A stretch of DNA of 64,000 bases, from the NCBI GenBank assembly GCA_016706365.1, contig JADJJU010000024.1:137161-201160 (forward strand). Direction: 5' to 3'. Made by a program: the position numbers and the translations under genes. Positions 37,966-48,909 of the stretch are shown here, piece by piece. The notes under the pieces were generated by a model. It did no database searches. It had not been told where the DNA came from and saw nothing but the letters and a program-made list of their open reading frames with translations. Source of the DNA: Saprospiraceae bacterium. GTDB taxonomy: Bacteria > Bacteroidota > Bacteroidia > Chitinophagales > Saprospiraceae. Within the stretch, counting starts at the first letter, position 1. Every line of letters begins with the position of its first letter.

Positions 37966-40900
37966 TCACCCAGGCCCTTCCAACAACTTCAACATATCCT
38001 TCTGCGATAGCGACTTAATTACATCAGCATCCGTCTTGATAAGATCATTTGCAAGCGTGGTCTTACTTTGTTGTAATTTGACAATTTTTTCCTCTACAGT
38101 ATCAAGGCAAATCAATCGAACCGCAATTACATGTTTCTTCTGACCGATACGGTAACTTCTGTCAATGGCCTGGTTTTCCACTGCCGGATTCCACCAGGGA
38201 TCAACGATGTAAACATAATCCGCCTCAGTCAGATTGAGACCTGTCCCGCCCGCTTTTAGGCTAATGAGGAATACCCGCACATTTTCATCATTCTGGAATG
38301 CGTGCACACCTGCAGCCCGATTTTTAGTCTGCCCACTGAGGTACTCATGCTGGATGCCCCGTGCCCGCAAAGCCTCCCGAATCAAATCCAACATGCCCAC
38401 AAATTGCGAGAATACAAGAATCTTATGTTCCGGAGACTTTTCTTCAATTTGCTCAATGAGTATATCCAGTTTAGCCGAACGCGTTTCCTCATGTGCTTCC
38501 GCTTTGAGCAGTGCAGGTGAATTGCAAATTTGCCTTAGGCGTGTCAGTCCTGTCAGAACGTACATGCTGCTCTTGGGCAATTGCTCCTCATTTTTAGTAG
38601 CAATATAATCTCTCAATTCCTGCTGCACAGATTCATACACCTGCCTTTGCGAAGGCCCCATTTCACAGTAAATGATCATTTCTGTTTTTTCCGGAAGCTC
38701 AGTTGCAACCTGCTTCTTTGTCCTTCGCAAGAGAAATGGATGGATTTTCCGTTGTAATTCTGCCTTCCTTACATGATCCTCAAACTGATCAATCGGTTTG
38801 GAATACACATCTCTGAAAAACTCCTTATTTCCCAGTAATCCGGGACTGACAAATGAAAATTGTCCGTACAAATCAAATGTATTGTTCTCGATCGGAGTGC
38901 CCGTAAGCACCAACCTGTTTCGGGATTGGAGCAGGCAAGCAGCCTGATAGCGCTGAGATTCAGGATTTTTGATAGCCTGAGACTCATCCAGAATGACATA
39001 ATTGAACTGAAAAGATTTGAATAATTTTATGTCTGTCAGCAGCGTCCCATATGTGCTCAGAATGATGTCGTAGTCCGAAAATTGTTCCTTTGATTTGATC
39101 TTTGAATTACCGTGATGTGTGAAAATACTGAGCGAAGGAGCAAATTTTTCTACCTCTTCCTGCCAGTTGAAAATCAGAGAAGTAGGAAGGATTATCAGAG
39201 TGCTGCTTCCTGGTCTTTTTTCTTTCTGTATTAAAAGAAATGCCAGAACCTGAATAGTTTTACCCAAGCCCATGTCATCCGCCAGACATCCGCCAAAATT
39301 AAATTCATCCAGAAAATTCAGCCAGTTTAATCCCTGCTGTTGATACTCCCGTAGCTTAGCATTCAGTGTCTCAGGAACAGCAATCGACTGTATGGACTCA
39401 AAATTGTAAAAACGATTTTGATAACTTTCAAGCTCCTCCTTCAGTGTTTCAGAAAGCATTTCAGCTTCATATAATCTGTGTATATCACTGAAGTTCTGTC
39501 GGGGAGTTCTCAGAACTAATCCGGATATTTCTCCTGCTTGAAAGTAAGATTCAAATTTCTCTACCCACTCACGGGGTAGAATTCCTTTAGTTCCGTCATC
39601 CAGGGTGACATATTTACTTCGGTTTTTGACGGCTTTTTGCAATTGTTTCAGCGTAGCCTCCTGTTTCCCAAATTTCACTTTGACTTGTGTCTCAAACCAG
39701 TCGATGCCACTTTTGACAAATATATTAATATTGGCTTTATATGGATTCAGCACATTCTTTTTCAAAGTATTGAACCCCAGAATGAGCACATTTTCCTGCC
39801 TCCAGGTGTCAAAAGCTTCCAAAAACCATTCTTCTTCAAGAAATCGATATTTGTGTAGTTGAAATGAATTCAATAAATGTGGGACAGATTCGAATTCAGG
39901 ATGCTGTCTCATTAGGATTGCCAAAAACTGAAGTTCGGCTTCGGTATCTCTTTCTACCTTAAAAACATTGCCATTTTGATCTTTGTCATATACTTGTTTC
40001 TTGGAAAACAGGGGAATTTCAATTTTTCCATAACGCATGACAGGAGTGATAAACACGAAGTCTCCTCCATCACTGAGGTAGATGATTTTTTCAATGTCTG
40101 TATCGTATCCCTGCTCCCTTAACTGCTCCTCCGTGGCCCTTTCTATATAAGAATACCGGATTTCTATCCTTTCTTCCAGCGCATCCAGGATTTCAGCTTT
40201 GAATGCTTCGAATTTGCTTTGATGAATGAGGACTATAGGGTTTTGCTTTCTAAAGAATTGAATAACCCTGAGCATATCCATATCTGTGATCAGGTGCAAT
40301 TGCTCACCGACGTGTAAAAAAAATCCGTTTTTGATATTCAAAGTCTTGACCGGATACCGCTTATCATTGAGTATTAGTTCCGCCCAAACTTCGTGGAAAA
40401 CGTCTTTCAAATCCACATGAATGCATAATCCGGGCCTTGAATCTGCCAGCTGAACACGAGTTATAGACTTAGCATTCACATTTTCAGAGATCCGGATATC
40501 ATGCCAGTATAAATCCATTTTTTGAGGATTCCGGATGATCGCCCTGAAAGCATCCGCAGCAGCAGAAGGTAACTCATCCGCTTCATATTTTTTCAATGCT
40601 GTCAATGCAGAATAAAACTTTGTTGTCTCCACATCTTCTGTATGCCACAAGAAATCCTGAGGATTCAATACTATAATTGGATTTTTCAATTCTCCGCTTT
40701 TGCCAGTATTAGCTTCAAACAATTCTACCTGATATTGCTCATAATACTTGTTTCGGCTGAGGACAACGAATTTGGTTTGAGTATCGGTTGAGGCTTGTTT
40801 ATTCGCTTGAGGTGATATTGGAAGTGGCAGAATTTGATCCTTAATAGAATTTGCTGTAGAATTATTCCATGGTATTAATCCTTCAATCACTGGTTTTATT

Positions 40901-41337
40901 TCATAGGCTTTATTACTGTAATGCACTTCAAAATAACTGGCAGCTTCCGGATCATCCTGCATACCATATTCCCGGGCGGTTTGAAGTATAATATCCTTTC
41001 TTAATTTTTCATCAAAAAATATTCTGAAATAGGGCTTGTCCAGTAAAGCATATAATACTTGCGCCTGATGTGTGCAAAGCGTTTTTTTGGAAGTCTTGCA
41101 AGGGCAGGAAAGTATTATCCCTGCTGAAGTTTGTTCGATGATTACCTCCGGAAATGCTATGTTTGCTGATACACCAGCAAACTGAGCCATATTAATCTCT
41201 ATTCGAACAGGCTGTAGCTCTACACTGGATTTATGATCATTGGAAATCAGCTCAGCGCTATGTCTCAGCACATCAGCATAACTGAGATCACGGATATTCT
41301 TCCCTTCTAAAAAATAGTCATTTTGATGCAGCGTCAT
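37966..41337 (-). CDS. SWIM zinc-finger SNF2-family DNA-dependent ATPase
   Basis: A 1123-aa protein. The N-terminal SWIM-type finger is at about residues 97-112 (CPC...CTH). A long middle region of about 480 residues is typical of bacterial SNF2 proteins. The ATPase core follows: GGCLADDMGLGKTIQVLAF (motif I), ILDESQAIKN (motif II, DESQ variant of DEAH), LTGTPIENN (III), and in lobe 2 ISLKAGGTGLNL and RSYRIGQKKHV (VI). It is a DNA translocase, probably in transcription recycling or repair like RapA/HepA. No nuclease, methylase or other defence partner lies next to it, so a defence role is not supported. Confidence 0.92.
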   Translation of the reverse strand: MTLHQNDYFLEGKNIRDLSYADVLRHSAELISNDHKSSVELQPVRIEINMAQFAGVSANIAFPEVIIEQTSAGIILSCPCKTSKKTLCTHQAQVLYALLDKPYFRIFFDEKLRKDIILQTAREYGMQDDPEAASYFEVHYSNKAYEIKPVIEGLIPWNNSTANSIKDQILPLPISPQANKQASTDTQTKFVVLSRNKYYEQYQVELFEANTGKSGELKNPIIVLNPQDFLWHTEDVETTKFYSALTALKKYEADELPSAAADAFRAIIRNPQKMDLYWHDIRISENVNAKSITRVQLADSRPGLCIHVDLKDVFHEVWAELILNDKRYPVKTLNIKNGFFLHVGEQLHLITDMDMLRVIQFFRKQNPIVLIHQSKFEAFKAEILDALEERIEIRYSYIERATEEQLREQGYDTDIEKIIYLSDGGDFVFITPVMRYGKIEIPLFSKKQVYDKDQNGNVFKVERDTEAELQFLAILMRQHPEFESVPHLLNSFQLHKYRFLEEEWFLEAFDTWRQENVLILGFNTLKKNVLNPYKANINIFVKSGIDWFETQVKVKFGKQEATLKQLQKAVKNRSKYVTLDDGTKGILPREWVEKFESYFQAGEISGLVLRTPRQNFSDIHRLYEAEMLSETLKEELESYQNRFYNFESIQSIAVPETLNAKLREYQQQGLNWLNFLDEFNFGGCLADDMGLGKTIQVLAFLLIQKEKRPGSSTLIILPTSLIFNWQEEVEKFAPSLSIFTHHGNSKIKSKEQFSDYDIILSTYGTLLTDIKLFKSFQFNYVILDESQAIKNPESQRYQAACLLQSRNRLVLTGTPIENNTFDLYGQFSFVSPGLLGNKEFFRDVYSKPIDQFEDHVRKAELQRKIHPFLLRRTKKQVATELPEKTEMIIYCEMGPSQRQVYESVQQELRDYIATKNEEQLPKSSMYVLTGLTRLRQICNSPALLKAEAHEETRSAKLDILIEQIEEKSPEHKILVFSQFVGMLDLIREALRARGIQHEYLSGQTKNRAAGVHAFQNDENVRVFLISLKAGGTGLNLTEADYVYIVDPWWNPAVENQAIDRSYRIGQKKHVIAVRLICLDTVEEKIVKLQQSKTTLANDLIKTDADVIKSLSQKDMLKLLEGPG

Positions 41338-41941
41338 GCCGGATATGCTTCCCTTTTTGATGGGTAATATTAGGTTTAATTAAGGACATTTAAATGACTC
41401 TTAGCCCTGAAAAGGCGATATACATAGTGCAGCCCTATCTTTCTCTCCCAAGCCCTGAAGGGGCGTCATCGGCTGTTCCGCCTCTTCCAACCGCACTCCC
41501 AGCCCTCAACCCAAACCCGGCTGTTCGCCAACTGCTAACTGCTAAAGGCCAAAAGCGGCTGTTTTCTTCTCTCCCAACCCCGATTATACTCTTAACCGAT
41601 TCCCCTATTTCCCGACTGTTCACCTAAGGGCAGATTTTGTTGTATCAACGTGGCTTTTTCGCGAGGGGGGGCGTCATTGGCTGTTCTGCCTCTTCCAACC
41701 ACTCAACCCAAACCAAGCTGTTCAATAGCCAATAGCCAATAGCCAATTGCCAATAGCGGCTGTTTTCTAATCTTCTAATCTGGCTTTTCTGTGTAGGGAT
41801 AGGGCAAATATTGATTTGCCCCTTCATAGAGCCCTTCGCGGCTGTTCCATCTTATATCTTATACCTTATCTCTTATCTGGCTGTTCCACTTATAATTCAT
41901 AATTCATAATTCATAATTCATAATTCATAACTCATAATTCT
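41338..41941. repeat. Repeat-rich gap (CCCTGAA, GGCTGTT, AATTCATA words)
   Basis: AGCCCTGAAAAGGCGATATA (41403) and AAGCCCTGAAGGGGCGTCAT (41450) are related REP-like words. Several CGGCTGTT anchors with CCAATAGCCAATAGCCAATT runs follow, then AATTCATA repeated about six times (41890-41935). Frames here are artefacts of the repeats. Confidence 0.6.
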
Positions 41942-43009
41942 TCATTCCCCCGCTTTCCCCTTCTCAATCTTCTCCTCTGCCAACTCTATATCTTCCGCTT
42001 TGGCTTCAAGAGCTTCCTCGTCTTTTTCTACCCGGGACAAATACAATTGTATGAAAATCGGAAAATGATCTGAACCACTTGCAGGTAATCGTTCCATTTT
42101 TTGCACTCTGAAATGCCCGGAGCAAAACACATGATCCAGGGGCCATCTTGCCCAGAAATGTTTGGCATGAAAGGTGTTATAAAATCCCCGTCCCCGTCTC
42201 GGATCCAGCAATTTGCTGATCTTTAGAAAAAGATCTGTCGAATAGCTCCATGCTACATCATTTAGATCTCCTGCTACTATCACGGGAAGTGTATCCTCAG
42301 AAGCCTCCTTGCCCACCATCAGAATTTCTGCATCCCTTTCAGTCGAGTACCGGCTTTCTGAGGGCACCGGTGGTGCAGGATGTAATGCATATAATTTAAT
42401 GGCTCTGCCTCCTTCCAGGATAATTTCAGTCGAGATGGAGGGAACAAAATCTTTGATCAGATATCTGAGCTTTGTGTTTTTAAGCTCCAATCTGGAAAAC
42501 AGTAACATCCCATAGGTATCCTCGCGGTCCTCGAGGATTTTGAAGGCATACATATCTCCAAAACCTGCCACACATTTTTCTTTCCACTGCGCATCCGTTT
42601 CCACCAGAAGGATTACATCTGCATCACATTTATGTACCAGGTAGATCAATTTCTCAAAATGGTCATTGTATTGGTAAACATTGAATATCATCAGGCGAAT
42701 AGCCGGCTTCTTATCCGCGGGAATAGATTGAATCTGCTTACGTGCAATAGGTAGATATGGATAAATCTGATAACTCAAGTATATTAAATTTACCGACAAC
42801 ATACCCAGGAACACTCCATCCCAAAATTCGAACGGGAATATATATAATACATAAACAATGAGGAGTACCACATTCAAAACCCACTTCTGAGCCCTTGGAA
42901 ATTCTACAATCCGGTACATCCAATACTCGTTTCTGATCATCGGAATGATCGAGACCAATACCATTCCGGCAGATAAAATCCTGAAAGTAAGTATGAGAGT
43001 TTCTTGCAA
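41942..43009 (-). CDS. Membrane-anchored endonuclease/exonuclease/phosphatase-fold protein
   Basis: A 355-aa protein starting at TTG (43009), or at Met15 (42967). Three membrane segments occupy residues 5-85. The EEP (DNase I-like) domain follows: LMIFNVYQYNDHFEKL (metal-site Asn), DVILLVETDAQW (metal Glu), AGDLNDVAWS (Asp/Asn pair) and the C-terminal SDHFPIFIQL (catalytic SDH). The fold hydrolyses phosphodiesters in nucleic acids, sphingolipids or inositol phosphates. A membrane-tethered form in Bacteroidota has no settled substrate. The C-terminal 25 residues are a charged helix. Confidence 0.85.
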   Translation of the reverse strand: MQETLILTFRILSAGMVLVSIIPMIRNEYWMYRIVEFPRAQKWVLNVVLLIVYVLYIFPFEFWDGVFLGMLSVNLIYLSYQIYPYLPIARKQIQSIPADKKPAIRLMIFNVYQYNDHFEKLIYLVHKCDADVILLVETDAQWKEKCVAGFGDMYAFKILEDREDTYGMLLFSRLELKNTKLRYLIKDFVPSISTEIILEGGRAIKLYALHPAPPVPSESRYSTERDAEILMVGKEASEDTLPVIVAGDLNDVAWSYSTDLFLKISKLLDPRRGRGFYNTFHAKHFWARWPLDHVFCSGHFRVQKMERLPASGSDHFPIFIQLYLSRVEKDEEALEAKAEDIELAEEKIEKGKAGE

Positions 43010-43244
43010 AAGTTTTTATTTGAGAACCCCAAATTAGCTCAAAATCCTCAAATGAGGACTCATATTTCAAGTTAGACGCAAAACGTTTATGTTTTGTAAT
43101 AAACAAATTCAAATTTGAGCTTATTCAGCAACCCCGCTGTTCAAACAGCAACCAGCTATCAGTAACCAGCGACCAGCAATTATCTCCCGTGTTCTCTTTA
43201 GAATTCTAAATAAATCCTTATATTAGCATAACAATACCATAAAA

Positions 43245-44555
43245 ATGTTAACAAATAATTTACCTTCCAGGTCTCTTAAGCTTTTAATTCTGCTCCTCTT
43301 GAGTTTTGCTTTAACAGCTCAAACCAAAGAGAATCCCAAACAGCATCTCATTCAAAAATCTTTTCGCTCCGATTGTGTACGCAGTTTCCATGACTGATAT
43401 GAAGATCAATAATGTTAGAATATCTTTATCTGGCGCAGGAGATCTGTGGAGGAGTACAGATGCTGTTGGAGGTATCAGGTTCAAAAAAAGAGGTGTTTCG
43501 CTTTTATGCTGGTTCCATCTGGGGTGGAGGAAGGGATCCTTTCGATAACTTAAAGTTGGCAGCGAATACCTACAGAAGTCCAACAAGTACTGACTTTTGG
43601 TCGGGACCTATTTCAGATGATGGCTCCACTTTCAGTGATCAATGCCGACTCTGGGATCGTATATTCAAGGTTAGGGGAGATGAGGTCGCATTTCATATTT
43701 TGAGATACAATAGAAGTATCAATGAAGGTATTCCTTACCCCGCATCGGAAATCCCTAAAAATATTTTAGGCTGGCCTGCTGTGGGCAATCCATTTTTTGA
43801 AAGCATTCATGAATTTACAATCGATTCTGATTTGACTAACCTGGGTTCCTTTTTTGATGCGGATTCTGATGGAATGTATGATCCTTCCAAAGGTGATTAC
43901 CCCGTAGTCAGAAGCAGTATGGCGGGTCAGGACGGGTTCATGGTTCCAGCTGAACAATCCTTCAATATTTTTAATGACGTTGGCAATATTCATACATCCA
44001 ATGGCTTTCCGATGCAATTTCAGTTTAACAAAACGAGCTTCGCTTTTCAAACAAATGATGAAGTCAATGACATGACTTTTACTCATTTTAGAATCACAAA
44101 CAAAGCCACTGATATCCTGGAAAGGGGCTATTTCACTTACTGGATGGATGGTGATCTGGGCTGCTATCAGGATGATTATATTGGAACAGATACTACAAGA
44201 AACATGCTTTATTTGTATAATCAGGATGATGTAGATGGGATAAATGGTTGTGAATGTAACGGAGTTCCCACATTTTGTGAAAATATTCCACTAGTAGGAA
44301 TTCGGTTTTTCGATACCCCCGATAAAAATGGACTTAGCTCTACTATGTATTACAATAATCCAGGAATCGGCGGGCAAAATCCTGCAACAACTGATCCGGC
44401 AACCACGATGGAATATATGCAGGCGGACGATGGAGAGACCTACTCTAACAATCGGAGGAGACGGATATAATGTTGGATCTCAGGAATTTACGAAATATGT
44501 TTTTCATTCTCCACCTACCCATATTGATCAAAACCCTTGGTCGATGGTCTGAAAA
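43245..44555 (+). pseudogene. Secreted Bacteroidota protein, several frameshifts, truncated by junk
   Basis: The ATG at 43245 gives a signal peptide (SLKLLILLLLSFALTAQ). The continuing protein (FAPIVYAV, MKINNVRISLSGAGDLW, YAGSIWGGGRDPFDNLKLAA, STDFWSGPISDDG, YWMDGDLGCYQDDYIGTDTT, IGGDGYNVGSQEFTKYVF) belongs to a family of large secreted proteins that usually end in a type IX sorting domain. Reading requires shifts at the T4 runs 43361-43364 and 43502-43505 and again near 44440. It then dissolves into the low-complexity block. The rising error rate toward the block suggests poor sequence quality rather than a true pseudogene. Confidence 0.7.
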
Positions 44556-46952
44556 TTTGTCTTTGAAAGAGGTTGGAAGTTGGGGGGGAAAAAGTTGGGT
44601 GGTGTGTGTGTTTTAGTTGTTTTTTGGTTTGAAAGAAGAATTTTTTTGGGGGGGGGGGGGGGAAAGGTGGTTTTTTTATTAATTTTTTTTTTTTCTGCCG
44701 GTTATTGTTGGGGGGATAAAAAGAAAAAGATTGTGTTTGTTGTTAATTTTTTTTTGGGAGGTTTTTTTTTAGTTTTGTTTCCGCCGGGGAGGAAGATGGT
44801 TTTTTTTTTTTTTTTGGGGTTTTCTTTTTTTTTTTTTTGGGGTTCCGAGAAAGGGGAAGGGTAAAAAGTTTGTTTTTTTTGTGTTTGGGGGTAAAGTTGT
44901 GTAAAAGTTTTTTTGTGTGTTGTTTAAATTGTTCCGTAAAGGGGAAGGGCGTTTTCTTTTGGAGGAAGTTTTTTTTTTTTCCCTTTGGGGTGTTGGGCGA
45001 TGGTGTTTTTTGGGTCGGCAAAGGGTTTGTGGAAGAGGCTTTTTGTGTGTTTTGGGGGTCTAAAGTTTCGTGCGAAATGTGTGTCTTCTGGTGTTTCTTT
45101 TTTTTTTTCGGGAGGGGCTCCCGGGGGTTAAATTGAAGGGTTCAAAAATTTTTTTTTTTGGTTGTGCTTGTTTTGGCCGTGGGGTAAGAAAAGGAGTTTT
45201 TTTTTTTCCCAAGGTGGGTTTCAATTGGTATTTGGTTTTTTTAGTGGTTTGTTGTTTTTGTCCAAAGTTTTTTCTTTTTTTGTTCTTGTGCCCTTTGGCC
45301 CCTGGCTTTGCCGGGGGGCCGTTCTTTTTCTTTTTTTTGTTTTTAATGTTTCTGGTTTTGTTTTTCGTTGAAAGTTTGGTGTTTTTGTCGGGGGTGCGGA
45401 GAGATAAAGTTGTTTTTTTTTTTGGCAAAAAGGGGGGGGGCTGCGTTGTTTTTTTTTTTTTTTTTTTTTGGGTTTTTTTGTTTGTTTTTTTTGTTTTTTT
45501 GTTTTCTTTTTAATTTTGGGCTGTTGGGGCCTAAAAAGTAGTTGTGCCGTTTTTTTTGTGTTTCTTTTTTTCGGGGGGGGGGTGGTTTCCGGGGTTGCAG
45601 GTGGAGAAGGAGAAAGGTCATGTGTTTTGGGGTGTTTTTTTAGTTTTTTTGTTTTAAAGAAGGGGTGGTTGTCGGGGGGTGGTTGGGGGTTCCGCGTCTT
45701 TTTTGGGAGGGGGGTTTTCGGGGCCTTGGTTTTTTGGGGGGCAGCTTTTTTTTTTGGGAAAAAGGTGTCTTGTGGTTGTGGTTTTTTTTTTGGCGGCTTG
45801 TTTTGTCGGAATATTTTTTTTTCCTTTTCCTTTTTTCCGGTTGGTTCTTTCCTTTTTTTTCGGCGTCCCTTCCTTTTCGGCTCCCGGGGGGCGCCCTTTT
45901 TTTCCGTCACCAAAAGGGGCCCCCCTTTTCCCCCCTCCCCCCCCCCCCTTTCCCTTTGCCCCCTTCTGCCTTCCCCCCCCCCCTTTTCTCCTTCACAAAA
46001 AAAAGCCCCCTTTCACCCCCCCCCCCCCCCCCCTCCCCCCCCCCCGCTTTTTTTTTTTCTACCCCCCCCCGCCCCCCCCCATTTTTTTTTTTTTTTTTCC
46101 TTTTCTCTTCCTTTCCCCCGGCCCCCCGCCCGCCCCTTTCGCCCCGGCGGGCCCACTTTTTTTTTCCCCCTCCCCCCTCCCCCCCCTTCCCCCCCCCGTT
46201 TTTTTTTTTTTTTTTTTTTTTCAATTTTCTTTTTCTCCTTCTTTTTTTTTTTCCCTTTTCCTCTCTTTTTCCCTGCTTTTTTTTTTTCCCTTCTTTTTTC
46301 CCCGGGCGGGGCGGGGGTGGTTTTTTTTCCCGGCGGCCCCTTTCGGGGTTTGGTTTAAAATTTTCGCTTTTTGCTGTCCCTTGCGTTTGCTTGCTTGCTT
46401 TTTTTTTTTCTTTCTTCTTCTTTTTTTCCCCCTTTCCTCCTTTTTCTTTTCCCCCCCCCCCCTTTTTCCTTTTTCTCTTCTTTTTTTTTTTTCTTAACCT
46501 TTTTTTTTTTTTTCTTTTTTTTTTTTCCTTTTTTTTCTTTTTTCCCCCCCCCCCCCCCCCCCCCCCCTCCTGCTCTTTTTTTCCCCTCCCCCCCCCCCCC
46601 CCCCCCCCCCCCCCTCCCCCCCCGGCCCCCCCCCCCCCCCCGCCCCCCCCCCCCCCCCCGCTCTTCCCCTTCCCCCCCCCCCACAAAACTTTTTCCCCCC
46701 CCCCCCTCCCCCCCTTTCTCTCTTCCCAATTCTCCCCCACCGGCCCCCCCCCCGGCCCCCCCCCGAAAATTTTCCCCCCGGCTTTCCCCACCCCGCCCCC
46801 CCTCCGGTTTTTGCCCAAAAAACTCCCCTCCCCCCCCCCCCCCCGCCCCCCCCCCCCCCCCCCCCCCCCCCGCCCCTTTCCCTTTGGGGCCCCCCCCCCC
46901 TTCCCCCCCCCCCCCCCCACCACCCCCCCCACTTTCCGACTCCCCTCCCCCG
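44556..46952. other. Low-complexity G/T then C/T block, probable assembly or base-calling artefact
   Basis: From about 44560 to 45900 the plus strand is nearly all G and T in homopolymers. From about 45900 to 46950 it is nearly all C and T, with long C runs. It has no codon structure; the long frames here are products of homopolymers. A secreted-protein gene is cut at its left edge and a nucleotide-sugar dehydrogenase lacks its first 25 or so residues at the right edge. This is best read as low-quality sequence bridging two pieces, with an unknown true content and length. Confidence 0.85.
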
Positions 46953-48161
46953 ACAGAAGGTTTTAAAGTTATCGGCTTTGATATTAGCGCAGATAGGGTC
47001 CGTATGATGCAGGAAGGAATAGATCCATCCAGGGAATTGGATTCCTCGGCATTCGAAGGACGGGATATTACATTCACAGCAGATGAGAATGAATTGGATA
47101 ATGCTCATTTTCATATAGTAGCAGTCCCTACCCCTGTGGATGAACATTGTGTACCTGATCTAAGACCCGTCTTAGGAGCCAGCCGTTCGGTAGGCCGACA
47201 CCTTAAAAATGCGGACTATGTCATTTTCGAATCCACCGTTTATCCCGGATGCACTGAAGAAGATTGTGTACCTATCCTCGAAGAACTCAGCAAACTTACA
47301 TTCGGCAGCGATTTCAAAGTTGGCTACTCCCCTGAGCGGATCAACCCGGGTGACAAAGAACATACAGTAGAAAAAATTCTCAAAATTGTCTCGGGTTCAG
47401 ATCCCGAAGCCACTGAAGAAATTGCCAAAGTGTATGGTGAAGTGATTAAGGCCGGAATCTATAAAGCGTCCTCCATCAAAGTAGCAGAAGCCGCCAAAGT
47501 CATCGAAAATACGCAGCGCGATATTAATATCGCCCTGATGAATGAGCTTTCTATGATATTTGACAAGCTCAAAATTGATACCCAGGAAGTCCTGGCCGCT
47601 GCAGGTACGAAGTGGAACTTCCTGAAGTTCACCCCCGGTCTTGTTGGCGGACACTGCATCGGAGTAGATCCATATTATCTGGTGCACAAAGCGAGGGAGA
47701 TCGGCATGGATCCACAGATTATTACCAGCGGACGCCGGATCAATGACGGGATGCCGGCATTTATCGCCAAGCGGCTGGTTCAAACTCTCATCAAAAAAGG
47801 TAAAAACCCGGCCCAGTGCAAAGTACTGGTCATGGGAATAACTTTCAAGGAAAACGTAAGCGACATTCGCAACTCCAAGGTCGCAGACCTCATCCGTGAA
47901 ATGATGGGATACAGTATGAATGTACACATCATCGACCCGCAGGCTTCTCCCAACGAAGTTGCCCACGAATATGGACTTTCCATGATCGATAGTCCCCTGC
48001 CACCTTATGACGCGATTATGGTAGCAGTAAACCACAAGGAATTCATGGCATACGATGCCGGATATTATGAAGAATTGATGAGTAATGATCCTGTATTATT
48101 CGACCTTAAAGGCGTATATTCCAGAGATTTTTCAGAGACTATTACCTATTGGAGACTATGA
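46953..48161 (+). CDS. Nucleotide-sugar 6-dehydrogenase (WbpA/TviB-like), N-terminus missing
   Basis: The readable protein begins FKVIGFDIS and runs about 400 aa to the TGA at 48161. The first 25 or so residues with the GxGxxG NAD motif are lost in the preceding block. Motifs: VAVPTPVDEH, ESTVYPGCTEED, the KVIENTQRDINIALMNE helix and the catalytic Cys in GGHCIGVDPYYL (codon at 47655). The C-terminal NAD/UDP-binding domain is complete. The family oxidises UDP-GlcNAc or UDP-GalNAc to the uronic acid. The downstream aminotransferase and oxidoreductase favour the WbpA reaction (UDP-GlcNAc to UDP-GlcNAcA). Confidence 0.88.
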   Translation, partial: TEGFKVIGFDISADRVRMMQEGIDPSRELDSSAFEGRDITFTADENELDNAHFHIVAVPTPVDEHCVPDLRPVLGASRSVGRHLKNADYVIFESTVYPGCTEEDCVPILEELSKLTFGSDFKVGYSPERINPGDKEHTVEKILKIVSGSDPEATEEIAKVYGEVIKAGIYKASSIKVAEAAKVIENTQRDINIALMNELSMIFDKLKIDTQEVLAAAGTKWNFLKFTPGLVGGHCIGVDPYYLVHKAREIGMDPQIITSGRRINDGMPAFIAKRLVQTLIKKGKNPAQCKVLVMGITFKENVSDIRNSKVADLIREMMGYSMNVHIIDPQASPNEVAHEYGLSMIDSPLPPYDAIMVAVNHKEFMAYDAGYYEELMSNDPVLFDLKGVYSRDFSETITYWRL

Positions 48162-48706
48162 CCACGGCAGCATCCATATCACCCTACACCAGGACCCTGG
48201 ACCCATGTGAAAAAAGATGGTTCGCCATTCAGGTTCGACCCCGGTGTGAACGCCTGGTCTCCAAATACTTACAGCAAAAGGACGTTTACGCATATGCACC
48301 CATGCAGCAGATCGTCCGTCAATATACACGCAAGCGCAAGATAGTAGAGAAGCCTCTGCTCTCCTGCTATGTTCTGATACATATTTGCCAGCCCGACTAT
48401 GTCAGCGTACTGGAGACAGAGAACGTCATCGGATTTGTTCGCCATGACAAAGCACCGGCCCTCATCCCTCAGGAGCAGATAGATCTGCTCAGAAGGGTTG
48501 CAGGCAGCCATTTAGAAGCAGATATAGTGCGGCTTGACGAGATAGAGCCCGGAGACTGGCTCGAGATTATTGGAGGTGACCTCACCGGCCTGCGGGGCCG
48601 CATGGTCGCATTCAAAGGAAAATCATACGTATCCATGGAATTGATGCAGCTCGACAGCGCCATCATCCTGGATATTGACGCCAAATACCTGCGCCCTTTT
48701 AGATAA
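48158..48706 (+). CDS. UpxY-type NusG-like transcription antiterminator
   Basis: The protein has 182 aa from the ATG at 48158, which overlaps the dehydrogenase stop in an ATGA arrangement, so translation is probably coupled. The NusG N-terminal domain (WFAIQVRPRCERLVSKYL, QIVRQYTRKRKIVEKPLLSC) is followed by a KOW-like segment (GDWLEIIGGDLTGLRGRM). In Bacteroides, UpxY proteins allow RNA polymerase to read through the leader of capsular polysaccharide operons. Here the gene lies inside the exopolysaccharide locus and is followed by an 836-bp leader-like gap with structured repeats. That it acts on those repeats is inference. Confidence 0.85.
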   Translation: MTTAASISPYTRTLDPCEKRWFAIQVRPRCERLVSKYLQQKDVYAYAPMQQIVRQYTRKRKIVEKPLLSCYVLIHICQPDYVSVLETENVIGFVRHDKAPALIPQEQIDLLRRVAGSHLEADIVRLDEIEPGDWLEIIGGDLTGLRGRMVAFKGKSYVSMELMQLDSAIILDIDAKYLRPFR

Positions 48707-48866
48707 TAAAAGCGCGCCGACTACATATGACGCCGACCACATACACCGGCTTTTACCCCATCGGGGGAAGATCTTGTTGCGACTGATCGACGGCGAAGCC
48801 ATTTTATTTTTTTGGATTATTTGGGCCTCCCCCCGAGGTGATATGCACCGGTAATCCTCTTGTAAA

Positions 48867-48884
48867 GACCTTGCATGCAAGGTC
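48867..48884. repeat. Perfect 18-bp palindrome
   Basis: GACCTTGCATGCAAGGTC is self-complementary. It lies in the gap after the UpxY gene. Confidence 0.9.
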
Positions 48885-48909
48885 TACTCGGTTGCCATGC
48901 TCCTGCATA

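Noticed and set aside
37966..41337. SNF2 helicase as part of a defence system (DISARM-like or similar)
   Set aside because: No methylase, nuclease or PLD-type partner gene is next to it; it stands alone between repeat blocks.
45221..47147. Long open frames in the G/T and C/T block
   Set aside because: They encode only runs of F, P, G or K from homopolymers and exist on both strands. The block is very probably an artefact.
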